NCBI GenBank assembly: GCA_964405405.1
Contig: CAYONT010000008.1
Location: 1 to 64,000, forward strand
Length of the DNA: 64,000 nt
Reading direction: 5' to 3'
From: CAMCYM01 sp964405405
GTDB taxonomy: Bacteria; Bacteroidota; Bacteroidia; Flavobacteriales_D; Sanyastnellaceae
The translations under genes and the position numbers were made by a program. The notes below the pieces were generated by a model. The model ran no database searches. It had not been told where the DNA came from and was given only the letters and a program-made list of their open reading frames with translations. The first letter of the stretch is position 1. Each line of letters starts with the position of its first letter. This document shows, in pieces, positions 35,313 through 44,861 of the stretch.

Positions 35313-36435
35313 GGCGCTGGGATTCGTGGGGCGCCCACCGTTCCCGCCACGCGGTGGTGGGGCGCTCGAAACCCAGATACAGCACTGCCGAGGCCAACAC
35401 GGACACCCCGACATAGAACCCCAAGGCCCACGCCACCGAACCGGAATCCGCACCGACATGCGGCATCAGGGTGTGCAATACCGGTGTGAGGTGAAGCAGG
35501 TAGAGCGAGTAGGATACCACGCTGAAGAAGACAATGACCCGGTCTGCCCAACGGAAGCCCGTTTGCTTCCAAGTGGACAAGAGGGGGAGAAAGGCCACCA
35601 CCGCCAGCGACTCCCAGACGAAGAGCAGCGGAGGCCAGGCCCCCTTCCAATCGCATGGATTGACATAGAACAGCACGAGGAACGCACTGCCGAGCAACCC
35701 GCCCGGCCAGCGCATCTGCTTCCAGAGCCCCGCCCACCGCACCTGCGCATAAGCTGCCAATACCCCGAACATCAGCGCATCCAACCGCATCACCACCACC
35801 TTTCGAATGCCCCGATCGAAGGCCTCTGGATCCATTCCGGGGGTATATTCTGCAAAGCGCCCGATCAAAGGAACCACCAGAAACACCAGCGCGGGCCATC
35901 CGATGGCAGCTGCCCCCAACCCGCGCCACCGAGCCACGGCCCAGCAAGCGAGTGGAAACAATAGGTAAAACCACTCCTCCACAGCCAAACTCCAAGCCTC
36001 CGGGAAAAAGTAAGGATGCGGCTGGGTGAGGTTCTGCGCAAAGGCGTAGTACGCAATCGAGAAATGTTTCAGCGAAGCCGGCTTCAGCACAAGACCGTAC
36101 AACACCAGACCGGTCAATACCAGCAGGTAATTCGGCAAGGTCCGAAACCAACGGCGCAGCAGGAACTGGCGCCAGGCTCCCCAATCCGATCGTCCCGCCG
36201 CCAAGATCCTGATCAGAATCCCCCCGATCAAAAAACCGCTCAGCACAAAAAACACCGAGACCCCATCCATCTTCAGGGGCATCCATGCGAGGTAGGCTGA
36301 CCGCTCGGACTTGGGAACCAGCAAGGCTCCGTGCACGAAGACCACGATTCCGATGGCCACCACCCGCAGCACATCCAAGCCGATGATTCTGCCTTCTGGC
36401 GAAAAGGCCTGCCCCCACTGCTCCGTTCGCCGCAT
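35275..36435 (-). CDS. Acyltransferase 3 family membrane protein
   Basis: A 386-residue integral membrane protein of the acyltransferase-3 (OafA/NodX) family, which O-acylates extracellular sugars or lipids. It has about ten hydrophobic segments. The family histidine region is IGLDVLRVVAIGIVVFVHGAL, followed by SVFFVLSGFLIGG and the RWFRTLPNYLLVL arginine motif. The ATG at 36435 is chosen over a GTG one codon earlier. A Pro/Ala-rich tail lies in the 38-bp overlap with the convergent transporter gene. The acceptor is unknown. It follows the large type IX secreted protein gene by 16 bp on the same strand. Confidence 0.88.
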   Translation of the reverse strand: MRRTEQWGQAFSPEGRIIGLDVLRVVAIGIVVFVHGALLVPKSERSAYLAWMPLKMDGVSVFFVLSGFLIGGILIRILAAGRSDWGAWRQFLLRRWFRTLPNYLLVLTGLVLYGLVLKPASLKHFSIAYYAFAQNLTQPHPYFFPEAWSLAVEEWFYLLFPLACWAVARWRGLGAAAIGWPALVFLVVPLIGRFAEYTPGMDPEAFDRGIRKVVVMRLDALMFGVLAAYAQVRWAGLWKQMRWPGGLLGSAFLVLFYVNPCDWKGAWPPLLFVWESLAVVAFLPLLSTWKQTGFRWADRVIVFFSVVSYSLYLLHLTPVLHTLMPHVGADSGSVAWALGFYVGVSVLASAVLYLGFERPTTAWRERWAPHESQRLSPPAPGPPPAP

Positions 36436-36451
36436 CACAGACCGCCTCAGC

Positions 36452-39400
36452 TCAGCGGGCCAAGGTCACAAAGCCCTCCACCACTTTGCGCGTGCCGGTG
36501 GCCAAACTCCGCGTCTCCACCCGGTACAGGTAAGTACCGTTCGCTGCAAAATGCCCTCCCGATTTTACATCGCCCACCCAAGCCCCCTCCCAAGTCTGGC
36601 GTTCGTAGATGACTTCGCCCCAACGATCGAACACCTGCAGCGAGAAATCAGAGTCGTCCACATCGATGCCCCAGAACTCCCAGGCATCGTTGAGTCCATC
36701 TTGATCCGGGGTGAACATGTTCGGGATGAACAATACGAAACTGTCGTCGATGGCGACGGAGTAGGTGACAGAATCCAGACATCCCCAATCGTTCTCAACA
36801 ACCAAGGTCACGGGATACGTACCTGCCAAGGTGGGGAACGTGAAGGCCGTCTCCGGCAAGATGTCGGCGCCTAAACCCGCAAAATCCCAAGCCAACTGCG
36901 TGTAGAAATTTCCGTAAGCCGAAAATTCGATGCGCGATTCGGGCAAGGTGGCATTCCAAGGCGTTGCCACAAACTCCGCCACCGGCGGGAGGAAGGTCGT
37001 GATGGCGTCTACCGCTTCCGATGCATAAACACAGCCATCCACCGTGGTCACCGTGTGCGAAACCGTCCACGTTCCATCCTCGATGTACGTGTGCGAAGCC
37101 CCGCCGATGGACCCCGAAGTTCCCCCGTCACCAAAAGTCCAAAGGGCCGACGCAATTTGGTCCACATTGTCTGCCAGCCCCACCCAGGTCACGGTGACCG
37201 GAAAGCATCCGCCCAAGGTATCGGGCAAGAAAGAAGGATCCACCGGTTCCGGCACCCCAATTTCCACACAACCACTGATGGCTGGCGTTTCACAGGCATC
37301 CGTCAAGACCACACAATACGAAGTCGTGAACGTCGGGAAGACAAACTGCTCCGACAGCGCTGGCGCCAAAGCCCCGCCCGATGCAGGCGCGCTCCATGCA
37401 TACTGGTACGGTGGCAAGCCCCCGAAAGCAGTTGTCACCCCGACCAAGGCGCTGTCCCCCGGACAAACCACGTCCGACGCAGACAACGTCATGGACAACG
37501 GGTCGTACAAATCCACCCAAACCTCCACCTCATTCGTCTCACACCCCGCACCATACGTGGCATAAACCGTATACGGGGTCGGGCCGTTGGGTCCCACCTG
37601 AATCGTCGGCGTGCTGGCCCCCGTGCTCCAGTGCCACACCGTATTCGGATCTGCGTATGCGGGAAAAGCCTGCAGCGTCGCCGTGCCATCGATGCAAATC
37701 GTCGTATCCGGTGTCGCCGTGATGCTCAACTGGTTGGGATAGGCCAAACCAAATTCCTCCGAAGTCGCGCAAAAGCTGTCCTCTACCTCAACCTCGTATG
37801 TCCCTGGCGCCAGCCCTCCCAGGACCGAAGTGCCCGAGAAATTTAGGGCGGTCGCCACCACCGCGCCCGAAGCGTCGTACACCCGGATCTGCCAAGGTCC
37901 CGTGGTGCCATTAGGGGTCACATCCACCGTGACGGCCCCATCGTTTGCGAAGCAGGTCGGCTCCGTCGTGGTGAACGTGAAGTTGAAAGACGGACTGACC
38001 ACCACTTCATCTGTCGTGCTGCAGAACGGATAGACGGCCAGGCTGGCCTCCAGGGTGTAGGTGGTGGGCACTTGCACCTCCACGGTCGGGTTGGGCAACG
38101 TCACCGAACTCAAGCCCGTGGCAGGACTCCAGAGCCAGTTGACCCCTCCTGCATTCGTGCAGCCCACCACGTACTCCCACGGCGTCAGCGCCCCGCTGAC
38201 GCAAGACACGCTGAAATCGGAGGTGACTTGGATGGTGAGGCAGCCACCCGGGTTGTTTGCGGTGAAGGTTTGGCCTGCCAAATTGCCGTAAATCGGTCCC
38301 GCCAGCAACGGTGCGGCGGTACTGGCCCCATCGTAAACGTAGAACTCATCGAAGAAATTCTCGGTGGTTCCCTGCAAGAAGGAAACGGTCATGTACGTGC
38401 CGTCGCCGGGCGTATCCGGACAGTAGGTGAAGGAATCGGTGGCGTTCTCCCCGTAGCAGTGGGTGTAGGTGCCGGCATCGTCCGAACAAGTGGCAGGCGG
38501 CAAGCCCAGGATGGTCCCGGCGAGCTGAGCCTCCCCGCATGCCCACAAATCCACCCCGGCCGTGGCATTCGGCGGGGGCACCACCACAATCTCAGCTGGA
38601 AACTCGGTGACTGGATAGCCGCAGGTATCGCCCACGATGAGCAAACACTGAGAACTGCCCGGCGGTGTCACCTCCAAAGACGTTCCCGTCGATCCATCGC
38701 ACCAGAGGTAGGTGTAATGACCATATCCCCCCGTCACGGTGGGCACCACCGTCCCCGTTCCTCCCGGACAGAGCAACAAGGGCTCCGCCTCGACCACAAT
38801 GGGATCCGGATCATCGGCGATGAAGAACTCAAAGTACGTGGTCAATCCCGCGTTGTTGCAGGCCGCGACGTTTAAGATCTCCAGCACCACCAGTTCCTGG
38901 GGCTCGTTCACACCATCGAAGAAGGCCTGCAATGGGTAACTGACTGTCAATACGTTGGGAGGGAAGAAGACCGTATCGGGAAGCAGCGAGAAGTCCACCC
39001 CGTTCACGGCATCGCTTCCTGCATAGTTGATGATGACCATTTCCTCCACACCCAAGATGGTCTCCAAGGGCCGGGTGAATGTCAATTCCGCCGTTCCGCA
39101 ACCCTCGTACAAGGTGTTCTCATCGGGCCCTCCGACATCGATGGTCAAGTCCACCTCGACCACCGCATTCGAAGTGAAGCTGCCCTCCTCCAGCACCACG
39201 ATGGACTCGAGCGCACCATCGGTTCCGTCGGCGATGGCCAGTTTGATGTGATATGTTTCGCCGCATTCCACGGGCCACTCCGCCGTGAATGGGACCGTGT
39301 AACCATTGATGCAGGGATCGGTTCCGCCGGGATTGTTGATGTAGTACTGGGCGTTCGTGTTGGGATTGACCGAAGAGATGGTGATGGGCAACGATGGATT

Positions 39401-39994
39401 CGAACCCGGCACCGAAGCAATGTTGACCGCCCCGCCCGGAAATCCCGCTGGACTGGCATAGGGTCCCGTGATGCCCGGACCGCTCAAGAAGAAAGCAAAG
39501 ACGTCGTTGTAAGTGGTGTTCACAAACGTCAAGTACTCATCCGATGCAAACACGTAATTGAAACGCACCGTGTCACCAGTGGCCACGAAGTCAAACTCCA
39601 AGATGCAAACGTCATTGATGTCCTGAACCGTGAAGTTCTGCCCAATGAGCGGCGGGACACTGTTCGCGATGGTCAACAAATCCGGCTCTGTGTACATCCC
39701 GGTGCAATCGGTGCAAAAGTTCATCTCCTGGCAATCCGGGTTCGTTGCGTGGTCCGTGCTCAACACCAAACCCGACGCCACCGAAAAATCATTTTCCCCT
39801 CCCGTCAGGTAGCCCAATTGCACGGCACTGCCCGTGAAGGTGATGTTGCTCGCGCTCACCCCAGAGCCGAGCAGGATGTCGTTGACATATTCCTCCAGCG
39901 TCAAACCCGTCACGATGTCCAATTGTGCCCGACCCTGCAGGGTGCCGAGCACCAGCAACAACATGGCAGCGAGCGACTTAATTGAATTCTCCAT
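36452..39994 (-). CDS. Large secreted protein: choice-of-anchor L, CUB-like and PKD domains, CHU_C tail
   Basis: A 1180-residue type IX secreted surface protein. The signal peptide is MENSIKSLAAMLLLVLGTLQGRAQ. A choice-of-anchor L domain follows (about 25-290; VQLGYLTGGENDFSVASGLVLST, VFASDEYLTFVN). Then come Calx-beta-like sequence, a CUB-like domain (FDEFYVYDGASTAAPLLAG), SprB/PKD-type repeats, and a PKD domain (ASALWTFGDGGTSGSIGGASHTY). The C-terminal 90 residues (NMFTPDQDGLNDAWEFWGI to RKVVEGFVTLAR) are the gliding-motility-associated CHU_C type B sorting domain. It is probably an adhesin or surface structural protein. The start at 39994 matches the signal peptide. Confidence 0.92.
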   Translation of the reverse strand: MENSIKSLAAMLLLVLGTLQGRAQLDIVTGLTLEEYVNDILLGSGVSASNITFTGSAVQLGYLTGGENDFSVASGLVLSTDHATNPDCQEMNFCTDCTGMYTEPDLLTIANSVPPLIGQNFTVQDINDVCILEFDFVATGDTVRFNYVFASDEYLTFVNTTYNDVFAFFLSGPGITGPYASPAGFPGGAVNIASVPGSNPSLPITISSVNPNTNAQYYINNPGGTDPCINGYTVPFTAEWPVECGETYHIKLAIADGTDGALESIVVLEEGSFTSNAVVEVDLTIDVGGPDENTLYEGCGTAELTFTRPLETILGVEEMVIINYAGSDAVNGVDFSLLPDTVFFPPNVLTVSYPLQAFFDGVNEPQELVVLEILNVAACNNAGLTTYFEFFIADDPDPIVVEAEPLLLCPGGTGTVVPTVTGGYGHYTYLWCDGSTGTSLEVTPPGSSQCLLIVGDTCGYPVTEFPAEIVVVPPPNATAGVDLWACGEAQLAGTILGLPPATCSDDAGTYTHCYGENATDSFTYCPDTPGDGTYMTVSFLQGTTENFFDEFYVYDGASTAAPLLAGPIYGNLAGQTFTANNPGGCLTIQVTSDFSVSCVSGALTPWEYVVGCTNAGGVNWLWSPATGLSSVTLPNPTVEVQVPTTYTLEASLAVYPFCSTTDEVVVSPSFNFTFTTTEPTCFANDGAVTVDVTPNGTTGPWQIRVYDASGAVVATALNFSGTSVLGGLAPGTYEVEVEDSFCATSEEFGLAYPNQLSITATPDTTICIDGTATLQAFPAYADPNTVWHWSTGASTPTIQVGPNGPTPYTVYATYGAGCETNEVEVWVDLYDPLSMTLSASDVVCPGDSALVGVTTAFGGLPPYQYAWSAPASGGALAPALSEQFVFPTFTTSYCVVLTDACETPAISGCVEIGVPEPVDPSFLPDTLGGCFPVTVTWVGLADNVDQIASALWTFGDGGTSGSIGGASHTYIEDGTWTVSHTVTTVDGCVYASEAVDAITTFLPPVAEFVATPWNATLPESRIEFSAYGNFYTQLAWDFAGLGADILPETAFTFPTLAGTYPVTLVVENDWGCLDSVTYSVAIDDSFVLFIPNMFTPDQDGLNDAWEFWGIDVDDSDFSLQVFDRWGEVIYERQTWEGAWVGDVKSGGHFAANGTYLYRVETRSLATGTRKVVEGFVTLAR

Positions 39995-40044
39995 GCTTTG
40001 ATGACGTTGTTGGTAGGCCAAACGTTGCGCCCCCTCCACCCCGC

Positions 40045-40431
40045 TCACGGCTCCATGACCCCGTTGTCCAACTTCACCTCGTTCATGATGACGTCAAAGG
40101 ACAACACCCGCGCCTTCACCCGCAGCTGCGCACCGGGTTCTGGAAGAGGATCCGGCAGGGCCAACATCGTGATGGCCACCCCGGGAGCCAATAGGAAGGT
40201 CTGATCGAAGTGCTCCTGCAGCACGCCTTCCAATACCACCACCTTCTCTGCGTACGCGAGGTTCATAGAATCGGGCGAGGCTGAGAAATCCGCGTAGAAA
40301 CGCTCAGCGGTCAGAACGGCATCTGCGGACTGGTTTGCGTAGTCTTTGTGGGGTTTGTTCCACATCCACAAAAAGACAACCGCCCCAATGGATGCAGCGA
40401 CCAGGGCGAGTTTCAATAGGTTGCGCTTCAT
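40045..40431 (-). CDS. tRNA_anti-like OB-fold membrane-anchored protein
   Basis: A 128-residue protein with one N-terminal membrane segment (LLKLALVAASIGAVVFLWMW) followed by an OB-fold of the tRNA_anti-like type: VLTAERFYADFSASPDSMN, then EKVVVLEGVLQEHF and LRVKARVLSFDVIMNEVKLDNG. In Bacteroidota this family is common beside small lipoproteins; its role is unknown. The ATG at 40431 overlaps the stop of the upstream SnoaL-like gene as ATGA. An AGGCCAAAC word sits between this gene and the next. Confidence 0.8.
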   Translation of the reverse strand: MKRNLLKLALVAASIGAVVFLWMWNKPHKDYANQSADAVLTAERFYADFSASPDSMNLAYAEKVVVLEGVLQEHFDQTFLLAPGVAITMLALPDPLPEPGAQLRVKARVLSFDVIMNEVKLDNGVMEP

Positions 40432-40970
40432 GGTTGAACGTCGGCTGAACGGGGATACTGGCTGGCACATTCCGTGGAATCACGGGACGTGATGCTGAAC
40501 TGGACCGAGTGGATGCGCCAACCCTGGGTCCCTTGCATCAGACCGAAGTGGTTCACGCCGCAATGTCCGAAGACGCCGTTGAGTCGATAAGAAAATGGAG
40601 CCGTCACCGTGGCCAGGTCCCCATTCACCGTGACCACGGGATCCCACATCTCCTCCTGCTGGGTGAAGCCCGTGTTCATCGCCGTCTGGAAAAACGTCCG
40701 ACCGGAGAGATAAATGATTTTCTGCTCCCCCGCCGAATCCAATTGAACCCGGTGGACGGATGCCGTGGGCACCATGGCGCGGCTGAGCATCAGCGAATCC
40801 TTCTGCTCCATCCCTTGGAAAAGGGTCTCAATCACACCCAGAATGTCGGCCTCCACCTGGGGATCATTCGCCTTTGCCCCCCCTGCATCGGCAGACTTGC
40901 CACAACCCGTTCCTACCCAACCCATCATCAGGGCCATCCCAGCCATCCAAACCCAGTGCTTGTTTTTCAT
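40428..40970 (-). CDS. SnoaL/NTF2-like lipoprotein
   Basis: A 180-residue lipoprotein. The signal peptide (MKNKHWVWMAGMALMMGWVGTGC) ends in a lipobox-like VGTGC. The rest has the cone-shaped NTF2/SnoaL fold pattern: VIETLFQGMEQKDSLMLSRAM, DPVVTVNGDLATVTAPFSY and GWRIHSVQFSITS. Such DUF4440/Lumazine_bd_2-like proteins bind small ligands. The ATG at 40970 gives the better signal peptide; another lies at 40979. The downstream OB-fold gene is coupled by ATGA. Confidence 0.8.
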   Translation of the reverse strand: MKNKHWVWMAGMALMMGWVGTGCGKSADAGGAKANDPQVEADILGVIETLFQGMEQKDSLMLSRAMVPTASVHRVQLDSAGEQKIIYLSGRTFFQTAMNTGFTQQEEMWDPVVTVNGDLATVTAPFSYRLNGVFGHCGVNHFGLMQGTQGWRIHSVQFSITSRDSTECASQYPRSADVQP

Positions 40971-41018
40971 GGTATCCATTCAATCGTTAGTCCTACGTTC
41001 GTTCTTCCCTCCGCGGCT

Positions 41019-41792
41019 TTAGAAACCTAGTGCGACTTGCACGCCACCGCGCAGCCAAGGTCCGGTGCGACCGTTGTACAGATCATAAACAATGGCCCCG
41101 GGCGAGTAGGTATTGCGCATGCGGTCCGCGGCTGCATCTTCCGCCGCTTCTTGACCGTCAGGGATGGCATCGAAGGCCAAATCCCGGTTCACACTCCGGA
41201 ACATCGGCCCGAAGTAGGCATCAATGGTCAGGCCATTGTCCGCGATCCACTGATACCCCAAGTTGAGACCCGAACCGATGCTGAAGAAACGCAGGTCGTG
41301 ATCGATTTCGTGGAGATAATCCACTCCGTACAACTGAGCCCCTTCAAAATCCACGTCCTCATCCACATTCACCCGGAGGGACCGAACCTGCAAAAAGGCG
41401 GATACGTACAGACCTTCGGGCATGCCGTCGTGAATATAGCCGTAACGACGGACTTCGGGAGAGAATTCCCAGCCCGACACCTCGGCCTCCATGGACGCAT
41501 CCACCCCGGGATACCATACCCCCCAGCCATCATAGGCCGCTCCAAAGTTGGCCATGTTGGATTCTTGGAAAAACCCGATGCCCCCTACCAACAGCCCCAA
41601 GGACGTCGACGGGTTGATGACCCGCTCATATCCCACGGTGTATTGCCCGAAGGCAAAATCAGTCAGGTTCACCTTGAACATTTGCTCGAACTGCTTCGGG
41701 GTGTCCGCAGTGGCCCGCTGGGCTTGCAACGCACCGGCAGTAGCGAATGTCCCCAAGAACATCCCAAGGCCTAGGAAAGAGAGACGGTTCAT
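41019..41792 (-). CDS. Outer-membrane beta-barrel protein
   Basis: A 257-residue protein with a signal peptide (MNRLSFLGLGMFLGTFATAGALQAQ) and amphipathic strands typical of a small outer-membrane barrel (DUF3575-like): FGQYTVGYERVINPSTSLGLLV, LYVSAFLQVRSLRV, LNLGYQWIADNGLTIDAYFGP and GPWLRGGVQVALGF. The final residue is Phe, as expected for barrel insertion by the BAM machinery. Function is unknown. TATTTTCG, a promoter-like box, lies about 30 bp upstream, and the gene is divergent from the choice-of-anchor V gene. Confidence 0.82.
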   Translation of the reverse strand: MNRLSFLGLGMFLGTFATAGALQAQRATADTPKQFEQMFKVNLTDFAFGQYTVGYERVINPSTSLGLLVGGIGFFQESNMANFGAAYDGWGVWYPGVDASMEAEVSGWEFSPEVRRYGYIHDGMPEGLYVSAFLQVRSLRVNVDEDVDFEGAQLYGVDYLHEIDHDLRFFSIGSGLNLGYQWIADNGLTIDAYFGPMFRSVNRDLAFDAIPDGQEAAEDAAADRMRNTYSPGAIVYDLYNGRTGPWLRGGVQVALGF

Positions 41793-41869
41793 GCGTTCGG
41801 ATTTTTGCTGGGGCCGAAAATACGGCAGCAAGGAGACCTTTGTAACTTGCCCAGACCAAAATCAGGAAA

Positions 41870-42709
41870 ATGCGCAGCGCAATCTACGGGGTGTTGTTGG
41901 GAACGGGGGCCTTGGTGCTCATGGGAAGTGAAGACGGCGTGGCGGAATCGCAAAACAAGGACCGAACCGGTGCGCCGGGCAGTTCCCCCACTTGCGGGGC
42001 CTGCCATTCCGGCGGAAACTTCGGCGCGTCGGTGGCCATTTCGCTGCTGGATCCGCTGGAGGGACAGTTGGCGTTCACGGAGTACCAGCCGGGTGCCACG
42101 TATCGGCTGCGGGTGCGGGTCAACCACGCCCAGCAATCGCCGCAGGGATTTGGGGTGCAGGTGACGGCCGTGCTGGGCGATGGGAACAACGCGGGGACGT
42201 TTTCGCAGCCGCTGGGGAACACCCAGCTCGAAACGGTGGGGTCCAGGCACTTTTTCGAGCACAATGCGCCGTCGGATTCGCCGGATTTCGAAGTGATATG
42301 GACGGCGCCTGCGCCAGGGAGCGGGCCGGTAACGGTGTATGCTGCGGGGGTCGCCGTGAACGGGAACGGCGGCACCGGTGGCGACCAGTTCGCCGGGGGG
42401 AATGCCGTGTTCGCAGAAGGGAACGCCACCGGGGTGGCCGAGCCCTGGGGTGCAGGGGGAGCGGCCGGGGGAGCGGCCGGGGAAGCGCAGTCGGTGCGGG
42501 TGAGACCTGCGGGGACGGGATGGGACATCGAAGGACCGGCGGGCGCCATCCACATCTTTGACGGCCGCGGGCGCGAGGTCGCCGGGCGGCCCTTGGGGGA
42601 GGGGACTTGGCATGTGGAGGCATCGGAACTGCCCCGGGGCGTGTTGGTGGTCTGGGTGCGGGATGCCGCAGGCCGCCCGGTCGCGATGACCCGTTGGGTG
42701 AACCCCTGA
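41870..42709 (+). CDS. Choice-of-anchor V (Reeler-like) secreted protein
   Basis: A 279-residue secreted protein. The signal peptide (MRSAIYGVLLGTGALVLMGS) precedes the motif GAPGSSPTCGACHSGG, a CxxCH found at the start of choice-of-anchor V/Reeler-like domains, then YRLRVRVNHAQQSPQGFGVQV and VTVYAAGVAVNGNGGTGGDQF. The Gly/Ala-rich linker (GAGGAAGGAAGEAQ) leads to a short tail, AGAIHIFDGRGREVAGRPL, resembling a type IX sorting domain. CxxCH can bind c-type haem, but no haem protein context is present. It is five bases upstream of xseA. Confidence 0.8.
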   Translation: MRSAIYGVLLGTGALVLMGSEDGVAESQNKDRTGAPGSSPTCGACHSGGNFGASVAISLLDPLEGQLAFTEYQPGATYRLRVRVNHAQQSPQGFGVQVTAVLGDGNNAGTFSQPLGNTQLETVGSRHFFEHNAPSDSPDFEVIWTAPAPGSGPVTVYAAGVAVNGNGGTGGDQFAGGNAVFAEGNATGVAEPWGAGGAAGGAAGEAQSVRVRPAGTGWDIEGPAGAIHIFDGRGREVAGRPLGEGTWHVEASELPRGVLVVWVRDAAGRPVAMTRWVNP

Positions 42710-42714
42710 GCCCC

Positions 42715-44076
42715 ATGGGCACCCCGGAACCCAAGGTTTTTACGCTGCGCCAAGTGGCGCAGTCCATTCGGCGTGCCCTCGACGAAGCCACTGCCAACCG
42801 GGTATTGCTCGTGCGGGCAGAAATCGTCAACGTGCGCGGCCGCCTCGGCCGCGACCATGTTTACCTGGATCTCATCGACGAGTCGCTGGGCGTGAAACAG
42901 GCTGCCATGCGTGGCATCATCTGGCAATCAGCGGGGAAGGATATTCAAGCCGAGCTGGGCGCTGAAGCCGAGCAACTTTTGCGGGCCGGCACCGAAATCG
43001 TTTTCCACGCCCGGGTGAGTTTTCATGCGGTGCATGGTTTGGCCTTGCACTTGGAGCGAATCGACCTGCAATACATGCTGGGCGAGCTGGAGCGACGCAT
43101 GCGAATTACCCTGGAAAACCTTGAAAAACAAGGCGCTACACAGTGGAACAAGCGCATTCCTATGCCGGTATTGCCCCAGCGGATTGCGCTGATTGGATCG
43201 CCTCAAACGAGCGGATTTCGGGACTTTTGCACGGTCCTGCTCGGGCACCCTTGGGCCTTCCGCTTTGACATCCGGGTGCACGCTGCCGTGGTGCAAGGCG
43301 ATGCGGCCCCCCGGTCCCTGCTGGCTGCCATCGAAGCTGCGGAGGAAGCGGGTCCCGATTTGATTGTGGTCGTCCGAGGGGGGGGCGCAAAACTTGATCT
43401 TGACGCTTTCAACCACCCCGAGGTATGCTTGCGACTCGCACGCTGCTTGGTGCCGGTCTGGACGGGCATCGGCCACGAGAGCGACTTTGTGTTGGCCGAC
43501 GCCGTGGCGCATACCGCCTGCAAAACACCCACTGAGACAGCGCAACGCATCCTTCGGATTTCCGAGGGATTGCTCGCGGAATTGCAACATGGCACCCAAC
43601 GTTTGGCCCAATCCGCCGAGCACGCGCTGGGCCGGCGGGAGATGCAATTGCGCAACCTTACCCAAGCGCTGGGACAAGCCACCCAGCATCGGCTGGACAC
43701 GGCCACCCTCCGGCTGGAGCATGCCGGAACGACGGTGCAAGAACGCAGCACGGCCCGGCTTCTTGCAGCCCAGGACATGCTCTTGGGGTTGCAAAGTCAG
43801 CTCCAACAAGCCGCGCAACGTGCCGTGGAATCGGAGCGCCGGCGCCTGCTGGAACTAGAGCGAACCGTGCATGCCTTGGACCCTGTCCACACCTTGGCAC
43901 GCGGCTTCAGCATTGCATGGCAGGATGGCGTGCCCATCCGCCATGCGGAGCAAGTGGACGCCGGGACGTCCATCCAGGTACAACTCCAAACTGGCTGGCT
44001 GGAAGCTACCGTTGCGGCGGCGCACGCCACTCGGTACGTGCCGCAGCAATCCTCTCCTATGAACGAAAACCTATGA
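42715..44076 (+). CDS. xseA: Exodeoxyribonuclease VII large subunit
   Basis: XseA is the catalytic large subunit of exonuclease VII, which degrades single-stranded DNA from both ends. The 453-residue product has the N-terminal OB domain (VFTLRQVAQSIRRALDEA ... LVRAEIVNVRGRLGRDHVYLDL), the catalytic region (IALIGSPQTSGFRDF, VVVRGGGAKLDLDAFNHPEV, GIGHESDFVLADAVAHTACKTPTETA) and the long C-terminal coiled coil. The ATG at 42715 matches the family start. It ends in an ATGA overlap with xseB, the usual pairing. Confidence 0.95.
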   Translation: MGTPEPKVFTLRQVAQSIRRALDEATANRVLLVRAEIVNVRGRLGRDHVYLDLIDESLGVKQAAMRGIIWQSAGKDIQAELGAEAEQLLRAGTEIVFHARVSFHAVHGLALHLERIDLQYMLGELERRMRITLENLEKQGATQWNKRIPMPVLPQRIALIGSPQTSGFRDFCTVLLGHPWAFRFDIRVHAAVVQGDAAPRSLLAAIEAAEEAGPDLIVVVRGGGAKLDLDAFNHPEVCLRLARCLVPVWTGIGHESDFVLADAVAHTACKTPTETAQRILRISEGLLAELQHGTQRLAQSAEHALGRREMQLRNLTQALGQATQHRLDTATLRLEHAGTTVQERSTARLLAAQDMLLGLQSQLQQAAQRAVESERRRLLELERTVHALDPVHTLARGFSIAWQDGVPIRHAEQVDAGTSIQVQLQTGWLEATVAAAHATRYVPQQSSPMNENL

Positions 44077-44330
44077 GCAAGAAAATCACACCCACCAACG
44101 AGCCCACGCAGGAGCTCCCCGAAGGATTTGATGCTGCTTTGTCGGAACTGCGCGGCATCGTCGATGGCCTCTCACAACCGGACGTCTCCATCGATTCCCT
44201 GACCCACCGCATCCACCGTGCCCATGCTCTGCTTCAACACTGCCAGGGCAAGTTGACGGCCACACGGTCCGAGGTTCAGCAAATGCTAGCGCAGCTCGGA
44301 CTCGAAAACGAACCGGGCAGCCAAGGATGA
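44073..44330 (+). CDS. xseB: Exodeoxyribonuclease VII small subunit
   Basis: The 85-residue XseB binds the XseA coiled coil and is needed for exonuclease VII. It has the family pattern EGFDAALSELRGIVDGLSQPDVSIDSLTHR followed by a helix with ALLQHCQGKL. The ATG overlaps the xseA stop. The gene ends 11 bp before the convergent lipoprotein gene. Confidence 0.94.
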   Translation: MSKKITPTNEPTQELPEGFDAALSELRGIVDGLSQPDVSIDSLTHRIHRAHALLQHCQGKLTATRSEVQQMLAQLGLENEPGSQG

Positions 44331-44341
44331 AGGGCCCCGGG

Positions 44342-44827
44342 TTACTGACCCGAGCCGGACTTGCCGTTTGCGCCTGATTTGCCCGCGAGCTGGTCCAGCA
44401 ATTCTTTCGCCCCGCCACCGCCAGTCACGTCCCCCATGTTTTGAACGGGTTCCGTCTCGCTGGCGCGGAACTCTTGAAGCTTCTGGCTCACAACTGCGAG
44501 CTTCTCGCTGTAAGCCGGGTACGCCTCACATGCCTGCTGAAACTCAATCCACTTCAGCGTCTCCTCGTGAGATTCCTTGCGCACTGCACAAGGGACGGTG
44601 CGGGCGCCCAACTCCTCATTCCAGCGGCGGGCCTCCCAGTTCTCCTTCTGCCCCGTGGCAATCAACTCGGCCACTACGGCGTCCATTTCTTGAAGACAAT
44701 CGCAGGCAGCAGCCTTGAGCGCAGCATCAGGATCGGCAGCTGCCGCCGCATCGCCAGAACCATTGGAACCGCAACCCGCTTGCAAGAGGGTGGCCAGCAA
44801 GCCTGCGGAGGTCAAGAGGAGTTTCAT
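44342..44827 (-). CDS. Hypothetical lipoprotein
   Basis: A 161-residue protein with a lipoprotein signal peptide (MKLLLTSAGLLATLLQAGCGSNGSG; lipobox LQAGC), a spacer and a helical region containing ACDCLQEMDAVVAEL and TVPCAVRKESHEETLKWIEF, with cysteines that could form disulfides. The Gly/Asn/Ser tail is low-complexity. I do not recognise a family. A TATCTTCG-like box lies in the short divergent region shared with the pirin gene. Confidence 0.75.
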   Translation of the reverse strand: MKLLLTSAGLLATLLQAGCGSNGSGDAAAAADPDAALKAAACDCLQEMDAVVAELIATGQKENWEARRWNEELGARTVPCAVRKESHEETLKWIEFQQACEAYPAYSEKLAVVSQKLQEFRASETEPVQNMGDVTGGGGAKELLDQLAGKSGANGKSGSGQ

Positions 44828-44861
44828 CGTTCGTATTTTCGCCTGCGAAGATAATCACAGC